The notes: generated by a model not told the origin, from the letters alone. Shown: positions 49,801 through 59,046, counted from the stretch's first letter. The stretch: 64,000 bases of DNA from Akkermansiaceae bacterium (GCA_018402445.1 JAGYIT010000005.1:62001-126000), one strand, 5' to 3'. Program-made: numbers and translations.

Positions 49801-51213
49801 CGTCCTCTGCACGCTCACCGCCGCCCGTCTGCTCGTGGCTGGCACCAAACCCGGCAACAACCTCGACCAATGCCTGGAGCGGTATCTCGGCATCCAACCC
49901 GCCCCCGACCACAGCCGATCCGATTGGGCGTCGATGCTGCTCACCGAAGACCAACTCAGCTACGCCGCCCGTGACGTGGCCTCACCTCCACGACCTGCTC
50001 GGCACCATGGAATCCGAGTTGGAGGCGTCCGGCTTGGACGTGGTGTGGGCGCTCGAAAGCAATCTCCTGCCCGTGGTGGTGGGGATGGAAGCCTCCGGCA
50101 TGCACGTGGAGCGGGACAAGCTCCGCAAGATCGCCGACGACGCCCTCAAGCTCGCCCAGCAAGCCTCCGACGACCTGCGTGTTGCCCTGGGAAATCCCAG
50201 CATCAATCCGGCCAGTCCAAGTCAGCTTCTCGCGGCGTTGCGGGCCAAGGGCATCAAGCTCGAATCCACCGCCGAGGAAAAACTCAAGGAAGCCGACGAC
50301 GGTCGCTTGGTTCCCCTGGTGCTAGCCCACCGCGAGGCGAGCAAACGCGCCCAGCAAGCCGAATCGCTGATCGACCACATCCAACAAGACGGGCGTATCC
50401 ACGGGCGCTTCGAACCGCTCGGCACTGCCACCGGACGATTTTCATCGAAGGAGCCGAACCTGCAAAACATCGGGCGAGGCGAAATTCGCGAGGCGTTCAC
50501 CGCTCCAACCGGCAAGTGCCTGATCGTGGCGGACTACTCGCAGGTCGAGCTTCGTGCCGCCGCCGCCATCGCTGGAGAAAGTAGGATGATTGAGGCCTAT
50601 CAAGCCGGTGCCGACCTTCACAAACTCACCGCTGCCACCGTGCTCGGAAAGCCCGAGGAAGTATCAGGTGCAGAAGGCAGACAGGCAGTTGGCCAAGGCC
50701 GTAAACTTCGGATTAATCTACGGCCAATCCGCCCCAGGTCTCGTTCGCTACGCCGCCACCTCCTACGGCGTGACCATGGACGAGGACGAGGCGACCCGCA
50801 TCCGCAAGGCGTTCTTCCAGACCTACTCGCGCCTCCGTCAATGGCATGGCCTGAGCCATCAGCAAGCGGAAGCAGGCATCACCGAAGTGCGCACCCGCAG
50901 TGGCCGCCGCCGATTGATCCCGAGCACCGCCTCCGAGTGGGAACGCTTCACCGCGCTGGTCAACACACCGGTTCAGGGCGGCACGGCTGATGGCATGAAA
51001 CACGCCTTGGTTCTCATTCACGAGCGCCTCCCGAAGTTCGCCCGCATCGTCTCGACCGTGCACGACGAGGTGGTGGTGGAGTGCCATGAAAACTACGCCG
51101 ACGACTGCCTGAAAATCATCACCACCGCGATGGTGGAAGCCATGACCGCCCTCTTCCCCGAGGTGCCGATCGAAGTTGAAGGAAACACCTGCACCACCTG
51201 GGCCGAGAAATGA
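46799..51213 (+). CDS. Fused primase-helicase-exonuclease-family A DNA polymerase (two apparent frameshifts)
   Basis: One long frame runs from 46799 through primase, helicase and exonuclease. Residues 1-200 resemble a prim-pol (GCVVRPPFVHVDLDSKP, ERTGGGAHLAFI). A D5/SF3-like ATPase has Walker A GNREGCGKDT near 541. Then comes a 3'-5' exonuclease (IALDIETYG near 921, IIIHNAKFDLLWL near 977, LSYAARDV near 1053). A single extra base near 49980 and another near 50660 shift the frame, but the polymerase continues without gaps: TATGRFSSKEPNLQNI, VADYSQVELRA, DRQLAKAVNFGLIYG and VSTVHDEVVVE, the motifs A, B and C of Pol I. Corrected length is about 1,470 residues. A Lys/Asn-rich linker (49.37-49.45 kb) joins the primase-helicase and polymerase halves. 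Prim-pol, helicase and replicative polymerase in one chain is very unusual. Confidence 0.82.
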
Positions 51214-51788
51214 AAACCGACGATTACACCAACAAGCAAAAGTCCCGAGACGCCGAATACGAACGCGAATACAAGGCGTGGATCAATTCCCTGCCGCCCG
51301 CTGAACGCCGCCAACTCGAAGCCCAGGGACTCGCCTCCCCGTCCCTCGCCAAACACGGCAACGGGGCAGCCAAGGGCGATGCGGCCGACAGCCCGCTCAT
51401 GCGCGAGGGCGACGACCCCGCCCTGATGCCCGAACCTGAGCCACAAGTGGATCACGACTCACCCACCAACCCCGAACAAACCTGGGACACCGTGCGCCGG
51501 GTGTTGGGAGAAATCCTCTGCCATCACAACGCCCGTCTCACCGCCGAGTGCATCGCCATCGTCAGCGGCCTGAACTACACCGGAGCCTCGATGACCCAGA
51601 TCGCCGCCAAGCACGGCATCACCAGGGCCGCCGTTTCAAAACGCTGCGTGGAACTCACCGAACTACTCGGCATCCGACCCTCCCGAGCCATGCGCTCGTT
51701 GACAGCCCGCAAGCGTTACCGAGACGCCCGTCTCAAATCCACCCGATCCCATGAACCAAATTCTGCAACTACCCACGCCCAAGGCTAA
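51210..51788 (+). CDS. HTH protein of the replication operon
   Basis: A 192-residue protein. The first 90 residues are charged and disordered. Residues ~95-165 (LTAECIAIVSGLNYTGASMTQIAAKHGITRAAVSKRCVELTELLG) form a helix-turn-helix like sigma region 4 or resolvase DNA-binding domains. The start overlaps the polymerase stop. It probably binds element DNA; whether as a regulator or origin-binding protein is unknown. Confidence 0.65.
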   Translation: MKTDDYTNKQKSRDAEYEREYKAWINSLPPAERRQLEAQGLASPSLAKHGNGAAKGDAADSPLMREGDDPALMPEPEPQVDHDSPTNPEQTWDTVRRVLGEILCHHNARLTAECIAIVSGLNYTGASMTQIAAKHGITRAAVSKRCVELTELLGIRPSRAMRSLTARKRYRDARLKSTRSHEPNSATTHAQG

Positions 51789-52409
51789 CATCAGCCCGGT
51801 CGGTCTCCAATTCAGCGGCGACCTCACCCTCGACGAATGGAAGAGCCTCGCGCCCTCCCTCGGTCAAGCCGCCCGTTCTGTGGCCTTCGTCATCGGCGAC
51901 TGGCTGGTCTATGGCGACAGCCTTTTCGGCACCGATGGCCCACCCAACAAGCGCGTTGCCTCTGCCCTCTACGACTTCGCTTCGCAATACACCGGCATCG
52001 ATACGCAGACGCTGCAAAACTTTGCCTACGTCTCGCGGAACGTGCCTTACCCGCTGCGCACCGAACAACTCTCGTGGGAGCACCACCGCCTGCTCGCCAA
52101 GCTCCCCGAACCGGATCAGGCGAACTGGATCGAAACCTGCATTTCGGAAAACCAAACAGGCACGCGCATGTCCACCCGCCGCCTGCGCAAATCGCTCAAC
52201 CTCGGCCGCGTCGCCACCCCAAGGACATGGAACCGGACGTGGCGGATCAGGGCGTGGAAAACCACATCCCCTACGTGAACCGGCTCACCTTGTGGTGGAA
52301 GCGCATGCAGGCGGATCAGTTTCACATCAACGCGACCTACGAGCAAAAGCAGGCTCTCAAGCGCGACCTCGAACCCATCGTTGCCATCTACAACCAACTC
52401 GAATCATGA
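51751..52409 (+). CDS. Unrecognised element protein with one frameshift
   Basis: The N-terminal frame MNQILQLPTPKANISPVGLQ extends to about 52215. A missing base in the ACCCCAAGG run shifts to the frame PKDMEPDVADQGVENHIPYV that ends IYNQLES. About 218 residues when joined. SLFGTDGPPNKRVASALYDFASQYTGIDTQTLQNFAYVSR, then RLLAKLPEPDQANW, resemble the small HTH-like proteins seen with plasmid and phage replication genes. Its role is not known. The end overlaps the HNH gene start. Confidence 0.55.
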
Positions 52410-52924
52410 ACGCCACCTACTTCACTCCCGCCGAGCAGGTCGGTCTCTGCGAACGCCTCCGCCTCCCGGTTCCCGATACCGCCGAGATGGCGGAGTTCGC
52501 CAAGGACAGGGAAGCCTACAAGGCCAGCCGCAAAAAAGGCCGCGACAACCGTTTCAAGGCCGAAGTCGGCTCCGGCTACAGATACACCTGCGCCCTGACC
52601 GGCTACTGCCTACAAACCACAATGGGTTACATCGTCCAGGCCGCCCACATCCACCAGCACGCCAGAAGCGGCAACGACGATCCCCGCAACGGCCTCGCCC
52701 TCACCCCCGATGCACACTGGATGTTCGACGCCGGGCTGTGGGCGGTGATCCCCAAGGGTGATGACTTGCTGATCCACGTAGCCACCAGCCGCTTCACCGA
52801 AAGCTCGCCCCACTCCAGACTTCTAGCCGCCTTCAACGGCAAGCCGCTCCACTTCCATGAGCAAAGCCGCCTTCGGCCTTCGGCCGCCCACCTCACCTGG
52901 CACACGCGGCATCACCGGCATTGA
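52406..52924 (+). CDS. HNH endonuclease
   Basis: A 172-residue protein. YRYTCALTGYCLQ, VQAAHIHQHARSGNDDPRNGLALTPDAHWMFDAGLW is an HNH_2-type active site with His-His-Asn in order. Such nucleases cut DNA in homing, packaging or restriction roles. The ATG overlaps the preceding stop. It is the last gene of the overlapping operon. Confidence 0.8.
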   Translation: MNATYFTPAEQVGLCERLRLPVPDTAEMAEFAKDREAYKASRKKGRDNRFKAEVGSGYRYTCALTGYCLQTTMGYIVQAAHIHQHARSGNDDPRNGLALTPDAHWMFDAGLWAVIPKGDDLLIHVATSRFTESSPHSRLLAAFNGKPLHFHEQSRLRPSAAHLTWHTRHHRH

Positions 52925-52956
52925 CCTTGCAAGGGGCGTGCGAGCATCCTGCAGCC

Positions 52957-53829
52957 ATGAACAGCCTTTCCCGGTTAGTCCTCTTGTGTGTCCTGGTCCT
53001 TCCCATTACGGCAGCTCCCAAGCAACTTGAGAAGTTCGAGGGCTGCAAACTCGTCGCCGCCGATTGGGCCGATGGAGACAGCTTCTTGATCAAGAAACCC
53101 GATGGTATCACGATGACCATCCGCCTCTATGGTGTGGATTGCTTGGAAACCGGTGAAATGAACGATACGCAGCTACGCCGCCTCCGCACCCAACGCCGTT
53201 ACTTTGGTATCACTGAGGCTGCACCCACAGCCAAAGAATCCATCGCCATTGCCAAAGGATACGGGGACAAAGCGACCGACTACACAAAACAGCAGTTGCA
53301 GAAACCTTTCACCATTCACACCCGTATGCAAAAAACGCCTGGTGATGGTAAGCATGAACGTTTCTACGCCTTTGTCGAAACTACTGAAAAGAAAGACCTA
53401 GCCACCGAACTCGTCCGGGCCGGCCTCGCCCGTGCACACGGCGTGTCCGCCGATGGTCCGGGTGCCCGAACCCGTGAGCGGTACAAGGAAATTCTCTCCG
53501 ATTACGAATTCCAAGCCGCCAAACGAGGGAATGGCATCTGGGCTGTCACCGATTGGGATAAACTCCCGTCGGAACGGGACATTCAGCGACTGGAAGACGA
53601 GGAAGACAAAATTGCACGAGGAAAAGCATTGCCGGAAGACTTCCGCTTAAACCCAAACACCGCATCACATGATGAACTCATGAAACTTCCCGGAGTCGCA
53701 GAGAAAATCGCTAACCTCATCATAGAAAAGCAGCCCTATGAGAAGCCCGAAGATCTGTTGGAAGTCGATGGCATCGGCCCCAAGAAGCTTGCCGATATCC
53801 GTCCATATCTGGAGTTCGCAAATCCCTGA
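52957..53829 (+). CDS. Secreted thermonuclease-like protein with helix-hairpin-helix end
   Basis: A 290-residue protein. A signal peptide (MNSLSRLVLLCVLVLPITA) leads into a staphylococcal-nuclease fold (ADGDSFLIKKPDG, IRLYGVDCLETGE, DLATELVRAGLARAHG). The C-terminal ~65 residues hold a ComEA-like helix-hairpin-helix (LNPNTASHDELMKLPGVAEKIANLI, then GIGPKKLADI) that binds DNA. It may cut or hold extracellular DNA. The catalytic Arg/Glu set is plausible but was not aligned. Confidence 0.82.
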   Translation: MNSLSRLVLLCVLVLPITAAPKQLEKFEGCKLVAADWADGDSFLIKKPDGITMTIRLYGVDCLETGEMNDTQLRRLRTQRRYFGITEAAPTAKESIAIAKGYGDKATDYTKQQLQKPFTIHTRMQKTPGDGKHERFYAFVETTEKKDLATELVRAGLARAHGVSADGPGARTRERYKEILSDYEFQAAKRGNGIWAVTDWDKLPSERDIQRLEDEEDKIARGKALPEDFRLNPNTASHDELMKLPGVAEKIANLIIEKQPYEKPEDLLEVDGIGPKKLADIRPYLEFANP

Positions 53830-53857
53830 TCGACGCCGTTTCGAATTGTACGTCTCG

Positions 53858-54001
53858 CTAAACCGCTTGCTGGCATTCCCGGCAGTAGATGTTTTCTCCG
53901 AACCTGATTTTATTGAGCCAGCAAAACCTCGCCACATTAAATGCTACGGGCTCTGAACACGTTGCACATATCAGCTTCTTTTTTGGCGGATTCTTCCCGT
54001 C
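53858..54001 (-). pseudogene. Zinc-ribbon C-terminal remnant
   Basis: A minus-strand reading KKKLICATCSEPVAFNVARF, then YCRECQQAV, has two CxxC pairs 30 residues apart, like the zinc ribbons ending some phage nucleases. The residues read further upstream are antisense to the next remnant, so only the tail of the original gene is left. Confidence 0.4.
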
Positions 54002-54211
54002 GATGCGGTCAAAGAACTTCTCAATCTCCATTTCGACGACGCGGAGGACTGCGCCGATGAGGATGGCAAGTTCAGCCTCGGATTTCGAGTCACCTTCGAC
54101 CGCTCGCACTCGCCCACCAAGCTCAAGGTGACGTGCCGCGTCTCCAAGGTGACGACCGACGAGATTGAGTGCTCCATCGACGATCCTAATCAGCCGAAAT
54201 TACCGCTCTGA
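54002..54211 (+). pseudogene. C-terminal remnant of a phage-like protein
   Basis: A plus-strand frame without a start codon reads FSLGFRVTFDRSHSPTKLKV and ends [10 protein letters not shown], 2 bp before the next gene. The composition looks coding and the ending resembles small phage proteins. The N-terminal part is missing at the junction near 54.0 kb. Confidence 0.4.
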
Positions 54212-54213
54212 GG

Positions 54214-54606
54214 ATGCCCACACGCGCCCGCAAAGTGTTCCGTGGTGCCAAGCCCCCAAGCAGGCTGGAAGCGCGCTTTGAGTTGCTATGGCGGGCACAG
54301 GGTGGGCCTGTGTTGGAGAAGGAGTTCCGCTTCCACCCCGTGCGCCGCTGGAGGGCGGATTTCGCGCACCACGAATCCAAGACCCTGATTGAGATCGAAG
54401 GCGGCATCTACGTGAACGGTCGCCACAACCGCGGGGCGGGATTCGCTGCCGATCTGGAGAAATACCTAGAAGCGACTCTGGCTGGATGGAAGGTGGTGCG
54501 GCTCGGGCCGAACGAACTGACGCTGGATCACATCGGGCGGCTGGTTTGCCTGGTTTCCCTGGTGCGATCCATGCCAGTCTCACCATCTATACCGGAACCA
54601 GTTTAA
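54214..54606 (+). CDS. Vsr/DUF559-like endonuclease
   Basis: A 130-residue protein. [49 protein letters not shown] is the PD-(D/E)XK pattern of DUF559/Vsr-type nucleases (Asp in RADFA, Glu in IEIEGG). A C-terminal LGWKVVRL-like strand follows ([13 protein letters not shown]). It probably nicks or cuts DNA. The end overlaps the convergent antitoxin gene by 20 bp. Confidence 0.7.
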   Translation: MPTRARKVFRGAKPPSRLEARFELLWRAQGGPVLEKEFRFHPVRRWRADFAHHESKTLIEIEGGIYVNGRHNRGAGFAADLEKYLEATLAGWKVVRLGPNELTLDHIGRLVCLVSLVRSMPVSPSIPEPV

Positions 54607-54889
54607 GATCCACCTTGCGGCCCAGTGCTGCCGCAGCCCTCCCGAGGCTGGCTACCGTAAGGGAGGGATTGGTTGGATCCAGAATACGATCCAATGCCGC
54701 CCGACTCGTTTTCATCCTTTTGGCGAGCTGGGTCTTTGACAGATTCTCTTGTTCCAGTGCCTCCTGAATCTGAAAAGCGACAACGCGCTTCAACGCGAGC
54801 AGTTCGACTTCGGGCAACAGACCTTCGTCGGCCAGAAATTCACTGAAATCACTTCCTCGGTGGATGTTTGCTTGTGCTTCTTTTTTCAT
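54587..54889 (-). CDS. higA: HigA-like antitoxin (XRE family)
   Basis: A 100-residue protein. [47 protein letters not shown] is a helix-turn-helix antitoxin domain. It is encoded after its toxin (toxin-first order, typical for HigBA) and overlaps it by 41 bp. It should repress the operon and bind the toxin. Confidence 0.88.
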   Translation of the reverse strand: MKKEAQANIHRGSDFSEFLADEGLLPEVELLALKRVVAFQIQEALEQENLSKTQLAKRMKTSRAALDRILDPTNPSLTVASLGRAAAALGRKVDLKLVPV

Positions 54890-55250
54890 TTTTCGTTTCT
54901 CCTTTCATATAGGTGGACTGTCGGCCGCGAGCTAAGTCCAAGTCTTTCTTCGGGGCTGTCCGGGATTTTTTGATCATGCCGTGAAGCAGGACGATCTCCT
55001 CGTTCACAACCACAAAGAAGACCCGGGCAATGCGCGTGCCCAGCGAAGAGCGGACTTCCCATAGCCCTCCGCCAAGCGAATCGACCAGCGGCTTCCCGAC
55101 TGGCCACTTCCACTGAACGGCGAGAATGTCTGCACCAATCGCCTTCTGATCCGCTCTCGGTTGTTCCTTCAGCCAGTCCCTCACCGGTTCATTACCGGTT
55201 TCGGTCTGAAAGAAGACGGTTCGCAGAGGACGATCGGCGAGTGGTGACAC
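54849..55250 (-). CDS. higB: HigB-like (Gp49/RelE-family) toxin
   Basis: A 133-residue protein with a GTG start. TETGNEPVRDWLKE, IGADILAVQWKWPVGKPLVDSLGGGLWEVR and RVFFVVVNEEIVLLHGMIKKSRTAPKKDLDLA are the conserved blocks of HigB/Gp49 mRNA-cleaving toxins. The family C-terminus is followed by ~20 extra residues. A perfect dyad lies just upstream of the start. Confidence 0.88.
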   Translation of the reverse strand: MSPLADRPLRTVFFQTETGNEPVRDWLKEQPRADQKAIGADILAVQWKWPVGKPLVDSLGGGLWEVRSSLGTRIARVFFVVVNEEIVLLHGMIKKSRTAPKKDLDLARGRQSTYMKGETKNEKRSTSKHPPRK

Positions 55251-55259
55251 GCCACGAGT

Positions 55260-55275
55260 GTATCAATTCTGATAC
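55260..55275. promoter_or_regulatory. Dyad operator candidate for higBA
   Basis: GTATCAATTCTGATAC is a perfect 6-bp inverted repeat with a 4-bp centre. It lies 10 bp upstream of the toxin start and 35 bp before the divergent epimerase, where the antitoxin would be expected to bind. Confidence 0.65.
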
Positions 55276-55309
55276 CTATGTCAACAGAAAGTTGACTGCT
55301 ATACGGGTT

Positions 55310-56179
55310 ATGGACTCTCTGAAAATCCTCGTCACCGGCTCCTCGGGCTTCATAGGCACGCACGTCGTCCGCCATCTCACAGCAGCAGGTCACAAGGTCA
55401 TCGGCTACGACTTGATCCCGCCCGAGGACAAGTTTCCCGACGGCAGCATCTACCTCTGTGGCGACATCCGCACCGCCCGCCTACCCCATGAAGGAATCGA
55501 CGCTGTGGTCCATCTCGCCGCACTAGCTGGGGTGAGACCCTCGATGGATCGTCCTTTCGACTACCTCTCGACCAACGTGACTGCCACCCTGCGTCTCCTG
55601 GACCATTGCCGCATCCATGGCATCCCGCGTTTCGTCTTCGCCTCTTCCTCCAGCGTCTATGGACCGGATTCGCCCACTCCCTTCGCCGAGGACGGACTTA
55701 CCGATCCATGCAGCCCCTACGCACTCACCAAACTCCACGCCGAGCAATGGTGCCGCCTCTACGCCCGCCAGCACGGCATCCAGGTGTGCGCCCTGCGGTT
55801 CTTCTCCGTCTGGGGGCCGGGGCAACGTCCCGATCTGGCACTCGAATCATTCCAGCGTGCCATCGAGCAAGACCGCCCCGTCACAGTGCTGGGGGACGGC
55901 AGCCACCGCCGCGATCTCACCCACGTATCCGACGTGGTTCGCGCCATCGAACTCGCCATCGGATTCCAGGGAGGCGGATTCGAGACGTTCAACGTGGGAA
56001 CGGGGCAAAACCATTCCGTGATGGACATGATCGCCCACGCCGCCGTGAAGGCAGGGAAAGAACCAACCATCGTGCACCACCCCGCCCATGCAGCCGACGT
56101 CCAGCAGACCCTCGCCGATCCGCGCAAGTCCCAAAACCTGCTCGGCTTCACCGCTCATCACCCGTTCACTGGCGGATGA
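55310..56179 (+). CDS. NAD-dependent nucleotide-sugar epimerase
   Basis: A 289-residue SDR enzyme. The NAD-binding motif is ILVTGSSGFIGTHVV, the active-site Ser and Tyr-x3-Lys appear as FASSSSVYG and SPYALTKLHAEQ, and FVFASS and DLTHVSDVV are family motifs. It is closest in look to UDP-glucuronate/UDP-glucose 4-epimerases. The start at 55310 removes a poor N-terminal extension. It probably serves surface-glycan synthesis; it may be cargo of the element, since neither neighbour is metabolic. Confidence 0.85.
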   Translation: MDSLKILVTGSSGFIGTHVVRHLTAAGHKVIGYDLIPPEDKFPDGSIYLCGDIRTARLPHEGIDAVVHLAALAGVRPSMDRPFDYLSTNVTATLRLLDHCRIHGIPRFVFASSSSVYGPDSPTPFAEDGLTDPCSPYALTKLHAEQWCRLYARQHGIQVCALRFFSVWGPGQRPDLALESFQRAIEQDRPVTVLGDGSHRRDLTHVSDVVRAIELAIGFQGGGFETFNVGTGQNHSVMDMIAHAAVKAGKEPTIVHHPAHAADVQQTLADPRKSQNLLGFTAHHPFTGG

Positions 56180-56584
56180 CCCCATTTTACAAAACCGCTA
56201 CAAAAACACCCTCCATTTTACAGAATTGCCACCTCTGAAAAGCCACTGAAAAACCCAGCCACCACTCAAAAAACCTAGTAGTTATGTGGCTTTGCGGGCG
56301 TTCAACTTCGCCAAACGACCCCAATCGCGATGTGAAAAAAGTGTAAAATGGAAAAAAAGAATATTCATGGAATTTGAGGGTAAGTCCACAGACCCAAGAA
56401 CTTTGTCACCATCGTAAATAGATTTCCTCCATGTTCCACATACGTTCCACGCGATTTCAAACAAGTGTTTTGTCACCATTTTTGGGGAAAATCAATTGGT
56501 TTCGAGACCTCCAAGTGCTCATGATTGCCGCATTTTTCCACTTTTTATTTGAACTGTTCAAATGAACTATCTACAAGACAGCTC
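56180..56584. other. AT-rich control region before the integrase
   Basis: No gene of its own. It contains CCATTTTAC at 56182-56190 and 56213-56221 and its reverse complement GTAAAATGG at 56343-56351, plus two TTTGTCACCA copies at 56402-56411 and 56468-56477. GC is clearly lower than in the genes on the left. It could hold the recombination site of the integrase. Confidence 0.45.
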
Positions 56585-57985
56585 ATGTCGTCCCAACTAG
56601 AGTTAGATTCATCGGGCAAGAACATCTCCCAAGCCCGTCACAGATTCATCCAACGCATAGCCGAGCTGCCCATCAAACCCACCGCTAGGGATTACTACAT
56701 TCAGTGGGCGGAATCTTGGACGAAGGCCAGAGGTCACCACTCCCCCGAGCGCACCCATGCGTATTTCGATGCCCTCACACGCTCCACCCGTCTGACCGAT
56801 TGGCAATTCCGCCAGGCAGTGGATGCGGCCCGTGTTCTTGCCTGCGATGTCCTCGCCGTCCCATGGGCATCCGGCTTCGATTGGCGGGGCTTGTCGGATC
56901 AGGCCCGCTCCTTGGAACCGGACCACCGGACTCTTGCCCGTGAAACAATACGCGTAAGGGCCAGTTTGCCCCCTTCGCCCACGCCGTCACCGGAACAGGT
57001 CGCCGATGCCGAAACGGAACTCAAGCGGCTCATTGATTCGCTCCGCCGCATCATCCGGATCAAGAACATGGTGATGGCTACCGAGGAGACTTATGTCCAC
57101 TGGAACTGCCGGTTCATCCGCTTCTGCTTCCAAATGCTCGGCCAATCCCCGCAAATCATCGGGCCACCCGCGATCACCGCCTACCTCGACTTCCTCGCTC
57201 TGGAGCGAAACGTCTCCCCGGCCACCCAGAAGCAGGCGCTCAACGCCATGGCTTTTCTCATGAAAAATGTCCTCGGTATCGAGGAATTCACCCTCGACCA
57301 CATTACCCCGGCCCGCGGCGCACGACGACCGCCTGTGGTGATGACCCGCGAGGAAGTCCGCTCCGTTTTCGCGCGCATGGAAGACCCATGGAAATTGATC
57401 GCCCAGGTCATGTATGGCAGCGGCCTCCGGCTCATGGAAGCCATGCGCCTGCGCGTCAAGGATCTGGATTTCGGCCAGGGCACCATCACCATTCACGACG
57501 GCAAGGGAGGAAGACATCGCGTGGTCACTCTGCCGGTCGCCCTTGAGCAGCGGCTCCAGCAACACCTCGACCGCCTCCGCGAAAAACACCTCCAGGACCT
57601 CCCTGTCGGCGCGGGGGACGTTCACATGCCCGAATCGCTGATGCGCAAATGGCCAAACGCAACCCGTGAGTGGTGTTGGCAATACCTGTTCGCATCCGCC
57701 ACCCTCTGCCCGCATCCCCGCACCGGAAGGATCGCCCGCCACCACCTGCACGAATCATCCATGCAGCGCCAATTCAAGGATGCGGTCCGCAAGGCCGGGG
57801 TTCCGAAACGCGCCACTTGCCACACGCTACGGCATTCATTCGCCACACACTTACTCGAATCCGGAACCGACATCCGCACCGTCCAAAGCCTCATGGGGCA
57901 TTCGAGTGTCGAAACAACGATGATCTACCTGCATGTGATGAAAAGACCCGGTGCAGGCGGCCCAAGTCCGCTGGATCTTTCCTGA
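56585..57985 (+). CDS. Integron-type tyrosine recombinase (IntI-like)
   Basis: About 466 residues, longer than the usual ~330 because of an N-terminal extension. The catalytic set is present: Arg in YGSGLRLMEAMRLR near residue 281, HTLRHSFATHLLESG near 414 and GHSSVETTMIYLHV with the nucleophile Tyr. Between the patches is the extra integron-specific insertion (LREKHLQDLPVGAGDVHMPE, then KWPNATREWCWQYLFAS), and ...RHHLHESSMQRQFK and PGAGGPSPLD also match IntI. It should recombine attC/attI-like sites or act as the element integrase. The start at 56585 is a choice among several. Confidence 0.85.
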   Translation: MSSQLELDSSGKNISQARHRFIQRIAELPIKPTARDYYIQWAESWTKARGHHSPERTHAYFDALTRSTRLTDWQFRQAVDAARVLACDVLAVPWASGFDWRGLSDQARSLEPDHRTLARETIRVRASLPPSPTPSPEQVADAETELKRLIDSLRRIIRIKNMVMATEETYVHWNCRFIRFCFQMLGQSPQIIGPPAITAYLDFLALERNVSPATQKQALNAMAFLMKNVLGIEEFTLDHITPARGARRPPVVMTREEVRSVFARMEDPWKLIAQVMYGSGLRLMEAMRLRVKDLDFGQGTITIHDGKGGRHRVVTLPVALEQRLQQHLDRLREKHLQDLPVGAGDVHMPESLMRKWPNATREWCWQYLFASATLCPHPRTGRIARHHLHESSMQRQFKDAVRKAGVPKRATCHTLRHSFATHLLESGTDIRTVQSLMGHSSVETTMIYLHVMKRPGAGGPSPLDLS

Positions 57986-58261
57986 GCCGAAAATTCCTCA
58001 TTCCCCCACAACCCCGCGTTTCTTGCTTGGCAGTTCCTCCATGGCGGGTTAAAAACCGCTTCATGAACGGAATTCCCAGAGAATTATCCTTCCGTGCCGT
58101 ATTTGTCCCGGTTGAACCGCACGCGGTTGTTACAGGACAAATGCCGCACGCTACTTAATACCACTGTTCTGCAAAAAAACCAAACGAACCAACCTCCTCC
58201 GGCCATTGACGCTCCACGAGGACACGGCCAACCAATCTCCAAAACGAAACAAAAAACAAAC

Positions 58262-58900
58262 ATGAGAAACTACATATCACTACTGGCCTTGTTGCCATTC
58301 ACCGCCTCAGCTTCAGAGTTCAGTTACACGAACTTTTCAGCAGGATACCTGAACGGATCAGCAGACCTACCCAGTTTGTATTTGGGAGCGGCGCAAGATC
58401 TCGACATCGAAGGATTCCAAATCGACTGGCAATTTGAGATCGCTAACAATTTCTTCGGATTCGCCAGCTACCAAGACGGCGACATCAGTTTGAACGCTAT
58501 CGGGTCTCTCGACCTAACAGCATTGACAGCGGGTTTGGGCGGATACGTTCCTCTTGGTCAGAACGTTGACCTACAATACACAGTTGGCTACCGTTACAGT
58601 AACTGGCAAGCAAGCGGGTTCTCAGACCAGAGCATTGGACACATCAACGCCAACATAGGAATTCGTTGGAGTCCCGTTGAGTGGCTTGAGTTCCACCCAT
58701 CTATTACCCAATACATTCCGGTGAACGATGATGATCTTCTCGAAGCAGTCCAAGTTACTAATTTGGATGCTAGGCTCTTTGTTACCGCGAGCGAGACGTT
58801 TCAGCCATACATTGGAGTGACTTACAACATCCAAGAAGATTCTGATAACATAGTTGGAAATCTTGTGATGTATCAGGTCGGAATGCGTTTTAGCTTCTAA
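58262..58900 (+). CDS. Outer-membrane beta-barrel-like protein
   Basis: A 212-residue exported protein: the signal peptide MRNYISLLALLPFTASASEF is followed by alternating strands (FSYTNFSAGYLNGSADL, then VGYRYSNWQASGF) and ends in Phe (MYQVGMRFSF), as outer-membrane barrels do. Eight strands are plausible. It is of lower GC than the surroundings, just after the integrase, and may be a cassette gene. No specific substrate is evident. Confidence 0.7.
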   Translation: MRNYISLLALLPFTASASEFSYTNFSAGYLNGSADLPSLYLGAAQDLDIEGFQIDWQFEIANNFFGFASYQDGDISLNAIGSLDLTALTAGLGGYVPLGQNVDLQYTVGYRYSNWQASGFSDQSIGHINANIGIRWSPVEWLEFHPSITQYIPVNDDDLLEAVQVTNLDARLFVTASETFQPYIGVTYNIQEDSDNIVGNLVMYQVGMRFSF

Positions 58901-59046
58901 CTGCCCCCATACATAAAAACCAAGTTTCTATGCGTCATCCCAAATAGAAGAAGCAGAACAAGTCGGAGATGGCGACGCCGAGGAAGCCGTCTGATTAAAT
59001 TCGGTCTTCCCACCGGCGCGCCATTCCTTAGACGTTCGACAAAAAT

